Shown here piece by piece: positions 7,734 to 17,376 of a stretch of DNA of 64,000 bases. The translations under genes and the position numbers were made by a program. Source of the stretch: Phaeobacter gallaeciensis (lineage in GTDB: Bacteria; Pseudomonadota; Alphaproteobacteria; Rhodobacterales; Rhodobacteraceae). The notes beneath the pieces are model-generated. The model ran no database searches. It had not been told where the DNA came from and saw only the letters and a program-made list of their open reading frames with translations. Each line of letters starts with the position of its first letter. The first letter of the stretch is position 1. The stretch lies in assembly GCF_001678945.1 (NCBI RefSeq), contig NZ_CP015124.1, positions 558,001 to 622,000 on the forward strand, read 5' to 3'.

Positions 7734-8564
7734 ATGGCTGCCATAGCAACAGCAAGAGATGACAACCGCGCCCGGCAATCGCGTTCTCCCGCAGAATTGC
7801 GCGACATGTTTGGCGCCAACCTGCGTCATCTGGCACAGCAATATCCGTCAATCTCGGAACTGTCGCGGCGCCTTGGCATCAACCGGACGCAGTTCAATCG
7901 CTACATGTCCGGCGAAAGCTTTCCGCGGCCGGACGTTCTGGACCGGATCTGCTGCTTCTTTGATGTGGATGCGCGTATCCTGCTGGAGCCGGTCGACACA
8001 GTTGGCAAACAGGACAAGATCCTGCACGGCGCCTTTCTCAATGATTTTCTGGGCCATGGGATCGAGCAGCTGAGCGAGCAAATCTTCCCCTCTGGCTATT
8101 ACCGTTTTACCCGGCGCAGCTTCATCAACGGGGACAGTTTTGTCGTTGGTCTGGTGCGCGTGAGCCGCGACGGAGGCGGCGTCGCCTATATCAAGGGTTT
8201 TGAGGCCAAGGATGCGATGCGGTTTCAGGGCCTGCCCGAAGACCCGGCATCGCGTGAGTTCCGCGGCGTGCTCAGCTGCCACGAGGACGGCGTCGCCTTT
8301 CTGATTTCACGGCGCCGTGCAATGACCTTTTCCTTCAACTATCTGGCGCGTGTGGCCTCGCTTGAAAACAATTTCTGGGTTGGCTACGTGGCCCGCACCG
8401 TGCGCGAAAGCGGCGATGAGCGGGTCACCCGGATGGTCTATGAATACCTCGGCCGCGACATGGGGCCTGCGCTGGCCGTGGCCCGCAATGCGGGCTTTGT
8501 GAGCGAAGAGGACCTGCTGCCCTACCACCGTCGCCTGCTGCGCATCAACGAACCGTTCTCCTGA
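7734..8564 (+). CDS. XRE-type helix-turn-helix transcriptional regulator
   Basis: 276 aa. The N-terminal HTH spans roughly residues 22-80, with SISELSRRLGINRTQFNRYMSGESFPRPDVLDRICCFFDVDAR showing the classic XRE turn and a C-terminal dimer helix. The remaining 190 residues are a conserved but unnamed domain (GHGIEQLSEQIFPSGYYRFTRRSF, FVVGLVRVSRDG, YIKGFEAKDAMRFQG), probably ligand-binding. GAGG precedes ATG 7734. The target is unknown. The divergent small gene at 7121-7528 is a possible one. Confidence 0.85.
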   Translation: MAAIATARDDNRARQSRSPAELRDMFGANLRHLAQQYPSISELSRRLGINRTQFNRYMSGESFPRPDVLDRICCFFDVDARILLEPVDTVGKQDKILHGAFLNDFLGHGIEQLSEQIFPSGYYRFTRRSFINGDSFVVGLVRVSRDGGGVAYIKGFEAKDAMRFQGLPEDPASREFRGVLSCHEDGVAFLISRRRAMTFSFNYLARVASLENNFWVGYVARTVRESGDERVTRMVYEYLGRDMGPALAVARNAGFVSEEDLLPYHRRLLRINEPFS

Positions 8565-8583
8565 CCAGGGACGCCCTGCCGCC

Positions 8584-9354
8584 CTAGGTCGGTGATGTGG
8601 CGAGCCGGTAGATGTGCCAAGTGGCGTGGCCAAGCAACGGCAGCACCACCAGCAGACCGGCAAAGGCGGGCAGCATGGCCGCAAAGGTCAGCACCGCAAT
8701 CAGCACCGCCCAGAGCATCATCAGCGCAAAATTCTGCTGCACATAGGTAAAGCTGGTGATCATAGCTGTGACAAAATCCACCTCTCTGTCCAGCAGCAGC
8801 GGCAGAGAGATCACCGTGATCATATAGAGCAGCAACGCGAACAACGCGCCAACAACCGTTCCGACTGCCAGCATCGTAAGCCCCTCGACCGACAGGAAGA
8901 CATCCAGAGAGGTGGAGATATTGGTCATAGTGGACAGCCCCAGAAACAGGGCAAAGATCATGTGGCCAAGGAAAAACCAGAACAGAAACACCACAATGAT
9001 GATGGCGCAGATCGACGGCAGCTGGCGGCGGCTTTGCTGCAGAACCACCCCCAGAATGGCCCGGGCGTCCATCGCCTGCCCCTGTTCGCGCCGGTGTGAG
9101 ACCTCATAAAGCCCCACCGCCGCAAAGGGACCGATCAGCGGAAACCCGATGGCCGCCAGCACCAGCCAGAAGGTGGTGCCGGTCTGCGCGGTAACCCAGG
9201 CCATCGCCCAGCCCGCCAAGACGTAAAACCCGGCAAAGAACAACCCGTATCCGGGTTTTGCCAGGAAATCCGCCCAGCCGCGTCGCAGCGCCTCGCGCAG
9301 GATCCCTGCGGTCATCGGCTGCATTTCCGGTACACCAAATGCCTTTTCTGTCAT
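8584..9354 (-). CDS. DUF2189 family integral membrane protein
   Basis: 256 aa, with about six hydrophobic segments (near residues 35-55, 62-82, 115-140, 155-180 and 205-245). The N-terminal part, [24 protein letters not shown] followed by [22 protein letters not shown], is the hallmark of DUF2189 proteins found widely in alphaproteobacteria. Inner-membrane location is certain from composition; the biochemical role is unknown. It lies between the XRE regulator (convergent) and an amidase gene on the same strand, whose stop is 45 bp upstream of this start. Confidence 0.88.
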   Translation of the reverse strand: MTEKAFGVPEMQPMTAGILREALRRGWADFLAKPGYGLFFAGFYVLAGWAMAWVTAQTGTTFWLVLAAIGFPLIGPFAAVGLYEVSHRREQGQAMDARAILGVVLQQSRRQLPSICAIIIVVFLFWFFLGHMIFALFLGLSTMTNISTSLDVFLSVEGLTMLAVGTVVGALFALLLYMITVISLPLLLDREVDFVTAMITSFTYVQQNFALMMLWAVLIAVLTFAAMLPAFAGLLVVLPLLGHATWHIYRLATSPT

Positions 9355-9399
9355 CGAAACGCTTCCTCCCCGAAACGTTTCCCCTCCCCCGGGTCCTCC

Positions 9400-10824
9400 T
9401 TAACCCTGTGGAGGGGCGTTTTGCGGCCATTGCGTGGCCGCGTGATACTGCTGGCCCAGTGCCAGGATATTCTGATCCTGCCCCTGTGCGCCAAAGATCT
9501 GAATGCCCATCGGCAGGCCCGCCTCGCTGAACCCCGCAGGCGCGCCAAGGCAGGGCAGCCCCAGCAGGCTGACCGGCACCACCACCTGCATCCAGCGGTG
9601 ATAGGTGTCCATCTCAACGCCTGCGATCTCGCGCGGGTAATCGATATCGACAGGGAACGGCCAGCATTGCGCCGTCGGCAGGATCAGGGCGTCGTAGTCC
9701 TGGAACAGCCGCGCTGCGGCCCGCTGCCAGTCAGAGCGCGCGTCAGACGCCTCCTGCACCTCTTGCGCTGTCATCGAAAGGCCGCGCTCCAGCTCCCAGA
9801 TGGCAGTGTCCTTCAGATGCTCGCGGCGATCGTTGAACACCCGCAGCCCCGCTGCAACGGCAAAGGAGCGCAGGGTGATCCAGGCCTCCCAGATGCGTTC
9901 CGCCGGGAACGGCGGCGCCACGGCTTCAACCGTATGCCCCAAGTCTTCGAACGACTTGGCTGCCGCCTCGCATAGCTCAAGGATTCCCTGCTCCATCGGA
10001 AAGGCCCCGCCCCAGTCGCCAAGCCAGCCAATCCGCATCTTTTCGATCTCCGGCAGCGGCATCACCGGAGCCCCACCCGAGGCCAGCGGTTGACGCGGGT
10101 CCGGCCCGCTCATCACGTCCAGGAGCAGACCGATATCCTCGGGGCTGCGCGCCATCGGTCCAAGGGTCGCCAGAGGGTGCAGGAAGACGTCTCCCTTGGG
10201 TTCTGACGGCACCCAGCCCCAGGTCGGTCGGAAGCCGTAGACATTGTTCCAGCCAGCCGGGTTCCGCAGGGATCCCATCATGTCGGATCCATCCGCCAGC
10301 GCCACCATCCCGGCGGCCAACGCCACCGCTGAGCCACCGGAAGAGCCGCCACAGGTCCGCGTGGGATCAAATGGGTTGTTGGTCGCGCCATAGACCGGGT
10401 TGAAGGTATGGGAGCCAAGGCCGAATTCGGGGGTATTGGTCTTGCCGATCAGGATCGCCCCCGCCGCGCGCAGGCGCGATACGAACAGCTCATCCTCGGT
10501 CGGGACAAAATCCTTCATCAGGGGGGAGCCTTGGGTCGATGCGATGCCTTTGACGTTGGCAAGATCCTTGATCGCCATCGGCAGCCCGTGCAGCGGACCC
10601 AGCGGTACATTGGCGGCGCGCATCGCGTCGGCGCGGCGCGCCTCTTCCATCAGCTCTTCTGCCGGGCGCAGTCCCACGATGGCGTTCAGATCCGGGTTCA
10701 CCGCCTCGATCCGCGCCAGGGTATGCTCCATCAGCGCGGCGGCAGTCAGGCTACCATCTTGCAATTGGGCCAGAATATCGCTGGCAGAGCTGTAATCTGT
10801 CATAGTCGGCGTGACTCCGTTCAT
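9400..10824 (-). CDS. Amidase signature family protein
   Basis: 474 aa amide hydrolase with the Ser-cisSer-Lys triad: K86 in GLPMAIKDLAN, S161 in CGGSSGGSA, and the nucleophile S185 in DMMGSLRNPA. The substrate is unknown; the sequence is of the general GatA/AtzF-like amidase type, but no GatB or GatC is nearby, so tRNA amidation is unlikely. An alternative start at ATG 10803 (MTDYSSASD) removes seven residues. It is unrelated in position to the amide-uptake island at 30-42 kb. Confidence 0.92.
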   Translation of the reverse strand: MNGVTPTMTDYSSASDILAQLQDGSLTAAALMEHTLARIEAVNPDLNAIVGLRPAEELMEEARRADAMRAANVPLGPLHGLPMAIKDLANVKGIASTQGSPLMKDFVPTEDELFVSRLRAAGAILIGKTNTPEFGLGSHTFNPVYGATNNPFDPTRTCGGSSGGSAVALAAGMVALADGSDMMGSLRNPAGWNNVYGFRPTWGWVPSEPKGDVFLHPLATLGPMARSPEDIGLLLDVMSGPDPRQPLASGGAPVMPLPEIEKMRIGWLGDWGGAFPMEQGILELCEAAAKSFEDLGHTVEAVAPPFPAERIWEAWITLRSFAVAAGLRVFNDRREHLKDTAIWELERGLSMTAQEVQEASDARSDWQRAAARLFQDYDALILPTAQCWPFPVDIDYPREIAGVEMDTYHRWMQVVVPVSLLGLPCLGAPAGFSEAGLPMGIQIFGAQGQDQNILALGQQYHAATQWPQNAPPQG

Positions 10825-10913
10825 TTGTTAAACAGAGCCTAGCCGCAGATTTTTACAAAGGAAAGCCGTGACTTGCCCCGAGGCTAACCTCGGGTCACCC
10901 TTAGGCCGCCGGA

Positions 10914-12038
10914 TTACTCCGCCTGCGCGTCCGCGCGGCTCTTGCCGGACACGTTCATCGCCAGTGTCGCCGCCATGAAGCCGTCCAGATCGCCATCCAG
11001 AACGCCCTTGGTGTCAGAGGTTTCATGCCCGGTGCGCAGATCCTTGACCATCTGGTAGGGCTGCAACACGTAGGACCGGATCTGGTTGCCCCAGCCCGCG
11101 TCGCCCTTGTTCTCGTGGGCTTCGTTGATGGCCGCGTTGCGACGGTCCAGCTCCAGTTGATACAGGCGCGATTTCAGGGCCTTCATGGCGATATCGCGGT
11201 TCTGGTGCTGGGATTTTTCCGAGCTGGTCACCACGATCCCGGTGGGATGGTGGGTGATCCGCACCGCCGAGTCGGTGGTGTTAACGTGCTGACCGCCCGC
11301 ACCGGACGAACGGTAGGTATCGATACGGATATCCGCCGGGTTCACTTCGATGTCGATATTGTCGTCCACCACTGGGTAGACCCAGACCGAACAGAAGGAA
11401 GTGTGACGCTTGGCAGCTGAGTCATAGGGTGAAATCCGCACCAGACGGTGCACACCGCTTTCGGATTTCAACCAGCCATAGGCATTGGGGCCGGAGATCT
11501 TGTAGGCGGCGGATTTGATGCCTGCCTCTTCACCAGCGCTTTCGGATTGAAGCTCGACCTTGTAGCCTTTCTTCTCGGCCCAGCGGACGTACATGCGCGC
11601 AAGCATCGAAGCCCAGTCGCAGCTTTCAGTGCCACCCGCGCCCGCATTGATTTCGAGGAAGGTATCGTTGCCGTCCGCCTCGCCGTCCAGCAGCGCCTCC
11701 AGTTCCTTTTCGGCGGCCTTGTCCTTCAGCGCCTTCAGAGCGTCCTCGGCGTCGGTGACGACCTCCTCGTCCTCTTCCATCTCGCCAAGCTCGATCAGCT
11801 CCATATTGTCGGCCAGATCCTGCTTGATGCCCTTGTAGGTATCAATCGCATCGACCAGCATCTGACGCTCGCGCATCAGTTTCTGCGCCGCTTCGGGATC
11901 GTCCCACAGTCCCGGATCCTCGACCCGGGCGTTGAATTCCTCCAGCCGGAACTCCGCAGTTTCCCAATCGAGCCGCTGGGCGAGAAGCTCCAGCGATTTT
12001 TCAATCTCGGTCACGATATTCTGGGTTTCAGCGCGCAT
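10914..12038 (-). CDS. prfB: Peptide chain release factor 2
   Basis: 374 aa class I release factor, reading UGA and UAA and triggering peptide release at the ribosome. The catalytic GGQ motif is G248-G249-Q250 in [10 protein letters not shown]. The codon-recognition tripeptide, SPF in E. coli, reads S203-P204-Y205 ([15 protein letters not shown]). The frame runs unbroken from ATG 12038, so the programmed frameshift seen in many bacteria is absent. PBP1A and the cell-wall amidase lie upstream on the same strand, a common Rhodobacterales order. Confidence 0.96.
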   Translation of the reverse strand: MRAETQNIVTEIEKSLELLAQRLDWETAEFRLEEFNARVEDPGLWDDPEAAQKLMRERQMLVDAIDTYKGIKQDLADNMELIELGEMEEDEEVVTDAEDALKALKDKAAEKELEALLDGEADGNDTFLEINAGAGGTESCDWASMLARMYVRWAEKKGYKVELQSESAGEEAGIKSAAYKISGPNAYGWLKSESGVHRLVRISPYDSAAKRHTSFCSVWVYPVVDDNIDIEVNPADIRIDTYRSSGAGGQHVNTTDSAVRITHHPTGIVVTSSEKSQHQNRDIAMKALKSRLYQLELDRRNAAINEAHENKGDAGWGNQIRSYVLQPYQMVKDLRTGHETSDTKGVLDGDLDGFMAATLAMNVSGKSRADAQAE

Positions 12039-12209
12039 CTTGGGAGTATCCTGTCATGACGTTCAGGCTGGCGTGATAGCCCAGAGACCAAGGCAGAACA
12101 AGGGTCTGCGCCTGTCCATCGTCAAGCAGTGCGCATAGGCGGCCGACAATCGCGCCCCGCGCGCAATACCCCCGTCAAAGCCGGTGCCCGCAAAGGCACA
12201 GGCGGGCGG

Positions 12210-14732
12210 TCAGTAAAGGCCGCCCGAACTGATGGTGCCAAAGCTGGCCTTTGGCCCCAGAACCGCGGTTCCACCGCTTGAGGTGGTAACCTTGCGCCCG
12301 GATTGTTCGACCTCTTCGATCAACGGCAGGCTGGAGCCCATGGCAAAGCCGCCATCGAAGGTCATGCCAAAGATCGGCTCAGCCCCGTCGCGGAAGTATT
12401 CCGCCACCACATAGGCACCCGAAGCATCATCCGGCAAAGGCGCGCCGGTATAGCGGTCGATCTTGATGAAATGGCCGCCTTCGGGCACTTCGAAGGGACC
12501 GCCGCCGAATTTTTCGACAGCCTTGGTCATGAACTGCTGGAACACCGGCCCGCACATGGTGCCGCCATAGGCGCCACGCCCCATCGGGCGGGGCTGGTCA
12601 AAGCCCATGTAGCAACCCGCAACGATATTGGAGGTAAAGCCGACGAACCAGACATCGCGCGAATCGTTGGTGGTGCCGGTTTTGCCCGCGGTGGGCACCG
12701 GCAGGTTGATCACGCTGGAGGCGGTGCCGCGGTCGACAACCCCCTTCATCATCGAGGTCAGCTGATAGGCGGTGATCGGATCCATCACCTGTTCGCGGTC
12801 GGCAACGATACGCGGTGCCCGTCCAGGCTCCAAGGAAGCCACGGCGCAATCTACGCAGTCGCGGTCATCGTGGCGGTAGATCGTCTTGCCAAAGCGATCC
12901 TGAATGCGGTCCACAAGGGTCGGCTGCACCCGCTGGCCGCCATTGGCGAACATCGCATAGGCTGCCACCATTTTGTAGAGCGTGGTTTCCTCGGCCCCCA
13001 GCGAGTTGGCCAGATAGGTGCCCATATTGTCATAGACGCCAAAGCGTTCCGCATAGCCCGCGACCACCGGCATGCCAACCTCTTGCGCCAGTCGGATGGT
13101 CATCAGGTTCCGGCTCATCTCGATCCCTGTGCGCAGCGGCGTCGGACCGTAGAACTTGTTACTGGAGTTCTTGGGCCGCCACAGACCCTGCGGCGTGTTG
13201 ATCTCGATCGGGGCGTCGACGATGATCGTCGCCGGGCTGTATCCACTGTCCAGCGCCGCCGCATAGACGAAGGGCTTGAAGCTGGACCCAGGCTGTCGCT
13301 GCGCCTGGGTGGCGCGGTTGAACACCGAATGCTGATAGGAGAACCCGCCCTGCATCGCCAGAACGCGGCCCGTGTTCACGTCCATCGCAACGAAACCGCC
13401 CTGCACTTCGGGGACCTGCCGCAGCGACCAATGGCTAAAGGCATCGTCTTTCATCTCGGCGCGGACCAGCACCACGTCTCCACGGGTGAAGTTGTCCTTG
13501 AAATTGCCCTTCATCCACTTGATGTCAGAGCGCGGCACGCTGCCGGTTTCGGCAACGCCTTCTACGCCAACGGTCAGCGACCGGTCGGCCACTGTCAGCA
13601 CCACGGCAGGCAGCCATTTCCCACCCAGGTCGATGTCGCGGGACACATCGGCTTGTCCCAGCGCCTCGCGCCAGGTCTCTTCGGAGGCGAGTTCCTCTTC
13701 GGTGAGGGTTACCCCTGTGCCCTTCCAGATCCCACGCGAACGGTCATATTTCTCCAGACCTTTGCGCATCGCCAGCGCGGCCTCTGTCTGCATTTCCTCG
13801 TCGATGGTGGCGCGGACGGTGAAACCACCGGTAAAGAATTCGCCTTCCCCAAAGTCCTGCGACAGCTGGCGGCGGATTTCATCGGTGAAATAATCGCGCG
13901 GCGGCAGAGCGGTACGGAAGCTTTCGAAATCGCCGTTCTGAACCGAGCGCAGCGGCTGTTCGACCTCCACCTTGTAGACGTCTTCGGAGATATAGCCGTT
14001 CTCGTACATCTCGCGCAGCACGTAGTTGCGCCGGGCCAGCAGCCGGTCCTTGCGCCGAACCGGGTGATAATCCGACGGCGCCTTGGGCATGGAGGCCAGC
14101 GTGGCAGCTTCGTGCGGGGCCAATTCGCCAAGGGTCTTGTTGAAATAGGTCTGCGAGGCCGCCGCGACCCCGTAAGAATTCTGCCCCAGGAAAATCTCGT
14201 TCAGATAGAGCTCAAGAATTCGGTCCTTGTCGAGCGTTTCCTCAAGCCGGGTGGCGAGGATGATTTCCTTGATCTTGCGCTCGGCCTTACGGTCACCGGA
14301 CAGAAGGAAGTTCTTCATCACCTGCTGGGTGATGGTCGAGGCACCGCGTACGTTGGACCCGCGCGAGCGAACCGCTTCAATCGCGGCGGCAGCAATACCA
14401 CGGGCATCATAGCCGGCGTGGGAATAGAAATTCTTGTCTTCGGCAGAGATGAAGGCCTGCTTCACCAGCGCCGGGATCTCGTGCGACGGGGTGAACAGGC
14501 GGCGTTCTTCGGCGAATTCGTCGATCAGTTGCCCTTCGCCCGAATAGATCCGGCTGATGGTCGGGGGCTGGTATTGCGCCAGGGATTCGTGGCTGGGCAG
14601 GTCGCGCCCATACATCCAGAAGACCGCGCCAATGGTCAGTGCAACCACCGCCACGCCAAGCGTGATGGTACTGAAAATGGAGCCGAAGAAGGATAGAATG
14701 AACCTGAGCACGGAATAAAGCCTCTCTCGCAC
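12210..14732 (-). CDS. mrcA: Penicillin-binding protein 1A (bifunctional peptidoglycan synthase)
   Basis: 840 aa inner-membrane enzyme that polymerises glycan strands and crosslinks their peptides. A cytoplasmic start is followed by one transmembrane helix (about 14-38). The GT51 glycosyltransferase has FISAEDKNFYSHAGYD (catalytic Glu), GASTITQQVMKN and ILELYLNEIFLG. The OB-like insert around 310-430 is typical of PBP1A. The transpeptidase has the active-site motif RQPGSSFKP, EMSRN and KTGTTND. It sits downstream of the amidase gene on the same strand, 180 bp apart, matching the cell-wall theme of this cluster. Confidence 0.95.
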   Translation of the reverse strand: MRERLYSVLRFILSFFGSIFSTITLGVAVVALTIGAVFWMYGRDLPSHESLAQYQPPTISRIYSGEGQLIDEFAEERRLFTPSHEIPALVKQAFISAEDKNFYSHAGYDARGIAAAAIEAVRSRGSNVRGASTITQQVMKNFLLSGDRKAERKIKEIILATRLEETLDKDRILELYLNEIFLGQNSYGVAAASQTYFNKTLGELAPHEAATLASMPKAPSDYHPVRRKDRLLARRNYVLREMYENGYISEDVYKVEVEQPLRSVQNGDFESFRTALPPRDYFTDEIRRQLSQDFGEGEFFTGGFTVRATIDEEMQTEAALAMRKGLEKYDRSRGIWKGTGVTLTEEELASEETWREALGQADVSRDIDLGGKWLPAVVLTVADRSLTVGVEGVAETGSVPRSDIKWMKGNFKDNFTRGDVVLVRAEMKDDAFSHWSLRQVPEVQGGFVAMDVNTGRVLAMQGGFSYQHSVFNRATQAQRQPGSSFKPFVYAAALDSGYSPATIIVDAPIEINTPQGLWRPKNSSNKFYGPTPLRTGIEMSRNLMTIRLAQEVGMPVVAGYAERFGVYDNMGTYLANSLGAEETTLYKMVAAYAMFANGGQRVQPTLVDRIQDRFGKTIYRHDDRDCVDCAVASLEPGRAPRIVADREQVMDPITAYQLTSMMKGVVDRGTASSVINLPVPTAGKTGTTNDSRDVWFVGFTSNIVAGCYMGFDQPRPMGRGAYGGTMCGPVFQQFMTKAVEKFGGGPFEVPEGGHFIKIDRYTGAPLPDDASGAYVVAEYFRDGAEPIFGMTFDGGFAMGSSLPLIEEVEQSGRKVTTSSGGTAVLGPKASFGTISSGGLY

Positions 14733-14912
14733 GGTCCCGCCTATATAGAAGCCCCTGCGAATGGGGTCAAAACGGGAAGCGGCGAATATATGCCGCCGGT
14801 ATCAGGAAAACCATAGAGGATTCGACGCCAAAGCAACAGGCGTGGTTGCATGCGAACCATGGGTCGGCACCTGCGCGCCGATCCCCATGGGCGCCTTTTT
14901 CCTGCTTTCCGG

Positions 14913-16133
14913 CTACTGGCGTACCAGTGGGCGCAGCGCATCATCGCGGATACGCCATTCGATCAGGCCAGACAGAACACCGCGCGCCGCCTGGGCGCGC
15001 CACTCCGGGTCCTTCAGATTCTTCAGATCGCGGGCGCTGGACAGGAAGCCTATTTCGATCAGGACCGACGGGATATCCGCCGATTTCAGTACCGAAAATC
15101 CGGCCGAGCGCATGGGCCGCCGGTTGAGCGGCCCGCCCTGCTCCGCCAGCCCTTCGACGATGGCGCGCGCCAGCGCCTCGCTGCGTGGCTGGGTTTCCTG
15201 CCGGGCAAGATCCAGCAGCACATCCGTCACCAGATCATCCGCCGCGCTGAGGTCTGTCCCAGACAATAGATCCGATCGGTCGTGCCGCTCGGCCAGGGTG
15301 GCCGATGCCTTGTCCGAAGCCTCTTTCGACAGGGTATAGATGGTCGATCCCCGCGCGCCGCCTTCGGAGAGGGAATCCGCGTGCAGTGAGATGAACAGAT
15401 CCGCCCCGGCCTGATGCGCCAGCGCAATCCGGCGCTCCAGCGATACGAAGTAATCCCCATCACGGGTCAGCTGCACCGAAAACTGGCCCGAGCGCACCAG
15501 CATTTCACCGAGTTCAAAGGCAAATTGCAGCATCAAGGTCTTTTCATCGAGGCCGCCCTCGACCTGCGCACCGGGATCGATGCCGCCATGCCCCGGGTCC
15601 AGCACCACCAGCAGCGGCGCATTGTCGTCACGCGGGGCAGCTGGTGTCAGCGGCTCGGGCGCGGGCAGGTCCCAGCGCCGGTCCTGCGGAGCGCCAGCAC
15701 TGGCGGCAAACTGTTCGGCATCTGTTTTGTCCAGCCTGACCGACAGGATCGCGCCCGCTGTCACCGGATCAACCTCCATCCCAGCAGCACTAACCTGCAT
15801 CGGTCCGGCCAGCGCCAGAACCATGCGCGACCAGCCCGGCACATAGGTTCCGAACTGCACATCGCGCAGGTTTTCGCCTTGGATCAGGTTCTCCCGGCGC
15901 AGCCCCGTCCAGTCCACCTCCTGAAAGTCGAGCACCAGACGCGGAGGGTTGTCGAGCGTGAACAGGCGATAGGGCACCCCCTGACTAAGGTGCAGATCAA
16001 TCTCTGCCCCCTGCCCCGCATCCCTGATGCGGCTCTGCTCGGCATCAATGCGCGCGAGCCCGGAAAACCCCTGCGCCATAGCCGCGCCGCCCAGAAACAG
16101 CGCCGCGATGATCGCCAATATCCTGCCTGTCAT
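14913..16133 (-). CDS. amiC: N-acetylmuramoyl-L-alanine amidase (AmiC-type)
   Basis: Periplasmic zinc amidase that splits septal peptidoglycan. The preferred start is ATG 16133 (MTGRILAIIAALFLGGAAMA, a Sec signal) behind AGGA; a longer in-frame start at 16181 is less likely. It has an N-terminal AMIN domain (about 25-135: SRIRDAGQGAEIDLHLSQ, RLVLDFQEVDWTG) and an Amidase_3 domain (about 170-400) with the Zn ligands in VVLDPGHGGIDPGA, the Glu in DEKTLMLQFAFEL, LFISLHADS, and the catalytic Glu in SVLIEIGFLS. 406 aa. It precedes PBP1A on the same strand. Confidence 0.93.
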   Translation of the reverse strand: MTGRILAIIAALFLGGAAMAQGFSGLARIDAEQSRIRDAGQGAEIDLHLSQGVPYRLFTLDNPPRLVLDFQEVDWTGLRRENLIQGENLRDVQFGTYVPGWSRMVLALAGPMQVSAAGMEVDPVTAGAILSVRLDKTDAEQFAASAGAPQDRRWDLPAPEPLTPAAPRDDNAPLLVVLDPGHGGIDPGAQVEGGLDEKTLMLQFAFELGEMLVRSGQFSVQLTRDGDYFVSLERRIALAHQAGADLFISLHADSLSEGGARGSTIYTLSKEASDKASATLAERHDRSDLLSGTDLSAADDLVTDVLLDLARQETQPRSEALARAIVEGLAEQGGPLNRRPMRSAGFSVLKSADIPSVLIEIGFLSSARDLKNLKDPEWRAQAARGVLSGLIEWRIRDDALRPLVRQ

Positions 16134-16211
16134 CCTGTTCCTGCCCATTCTGTTTTGCTTCTGACCAGCGGGTGTTTGCACCCACCGCCCCCATCGCCTT
16201 TGACGGGGACC

Positions 16212-17354
16212 TTAACGGTTTTCCATGAAACTGCGCAGACGCGACAGCCCTTCTTCGATATCGGCGGTGGAGCGCGCATAAGAGAACCGCAGCGTTGTGG
16301 CGCCCCGGACCGGATCGAAATCCAGCCCCGGCGTCACCGCAACCCCGGCCTTTTCCAGAATTTCGGCGGCAAATGCACGGCTGTCCTGCGTCAGCTCCGA
16401 CACATCCGCGTAGACGTAGAATGCCCCGTCCGGCGGTGCGATCTTGCTGAAACCCGCCTTGGGCAGCCCCTCCAGCATTAGTTGCCGGTTGCGGGCATAG
16501 ACCGCCAGGTTTGCCTGCAGTTCCTCCTCGCAATCCATCGCTGCCAGCGCCGCCACCTGGCTTGCGTGCGGCGCGCAGATGAACATGTTCTGAGCCAGAC
16601 GTTCCACCACCCGCACATGATCCTCAGGCACCACCATCCAGCCAACGCGCCAGCCAGTCATCGAGAAATACTTGGAGAAGGAGTTGATCACATAGGCATC
16701 ATTGGTCAGCTCCAGAGCGGTGACCGCTTTGGCCTCATATTCGATCCCGTGATAAATCTCATCCGAGATGAAGGCTGCGCCAACCTCTTGCGTCGCGCCG
16801 ATCAGCGCCGCCATGGCATCGCGGTTCAGCATCGTGCCGGTCGGGTTCGCCGGAGAGGCCACCATCAGCCCGGCGAGATCAAGCCCGGAAAGATCGCTTG
16901 GCACTGGCTGAAGGCGGTTTTCCGCTGCCGTTTCAATATCCACCGGCGTCAGCCCCAGCGCATGCAGGATCTGCCGGTAGGACGGATAGCCCGGCGCGCC
17001 GATGCCGACCCTGTCACCGCTGTCAAAGAGCGCCGTGAAGGCCAGCAGGAACGCCCCTGACGAGCCGGAGGTCACCACCACGCGCCCGGGATCCAGATCC
17101 ACATTATACCATTCGCCATACATGCGTGCGATACGTTCGCGCAACGCCGGAATCCCCAGCGCCACGGTATACCCCAGCGCGTCATTCTCCAGCGCCCTGA
17201 CCAGCGCCTGCTGCGCCGCCACCGGCGCCCCGGTCGAAGGCTGGCCGACCTCCATGTGAATGATCCGGCGCCCGGCCTCTTCGGCCTTGCGGGCGGCCTC
17301 CATGACATCCATCACAATAAACGGATCGACCTCTGAGCGGGTTGAGTTTCGCAT
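16212..17354 (-). CDS. PLP-dependent class I/II aminotransferase
   Basis: 380 aa fold-type I aminotransferase. The pyridoxal-phosphate lysine is K228 in NSFSKYFSMTGWRVGW. Other marks are GQPSTGAP, the phosphate-binding loop TSGSSGAF, ASPANPTG, SDEIYHG and the carboxylate-binding Arg in LRFSYARS. The start ATG 17354 (MRNSTRSEVDPF) follows GGGAGAACATC; a longer frame to 17378 lacks such a site. The substrate cannot be told from sequence. The divergent M48 gene starts only 22 bp away. Confidence 0.93.
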   Translation of the reverse strand: MRNSTRSEVDPFIVMDVMEAARKAEEAGRRIIHMEVGQPSTGAPVAAQQALVRALENDALGYTVALGIPALRERIARMYGEWYNVDLDPGRVVVTSGSSGAFLLAFTALFDSGDRVGIGAPGYPSYRQILHALGLTPVDIETAAENRLQPVPSDLSGLDLAGLMVASPANPTGTMLNRDAMAALIGATQEVGAAFISDEIYHGIEYEAKAVTALELTNDAYVINSFSKYFSMTGWRVGWMVVPEDHVRVVERLAQNMFICAPHASQVAALAAMDCEEELQANLAVYARNRQLMLEGLPKAGFSKIAPPDGAFYVYADVSELTQDSRAFAAEILEKAGVAVTPGLDFDPVRGATTLRFSYARSTADIEEGLSRLRSFMENR

Positions 17355-17376
17355 GATGTTCTCCCATGGTGCGCGC

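Noticed and set aside
9373-9382. GAAACGTTTC palindrome before the DUF2189 gene
   Set aside because: Ten-base palindrome without a recognised regulator or second copy; it may be chance.
12303-14696. 797-codon open frame antisense to PBP1A
   Set aside because: It is a GC-rich shadow of the clearly real PBP1A gene, with His/Arg/Gly-rich composition and no domain.
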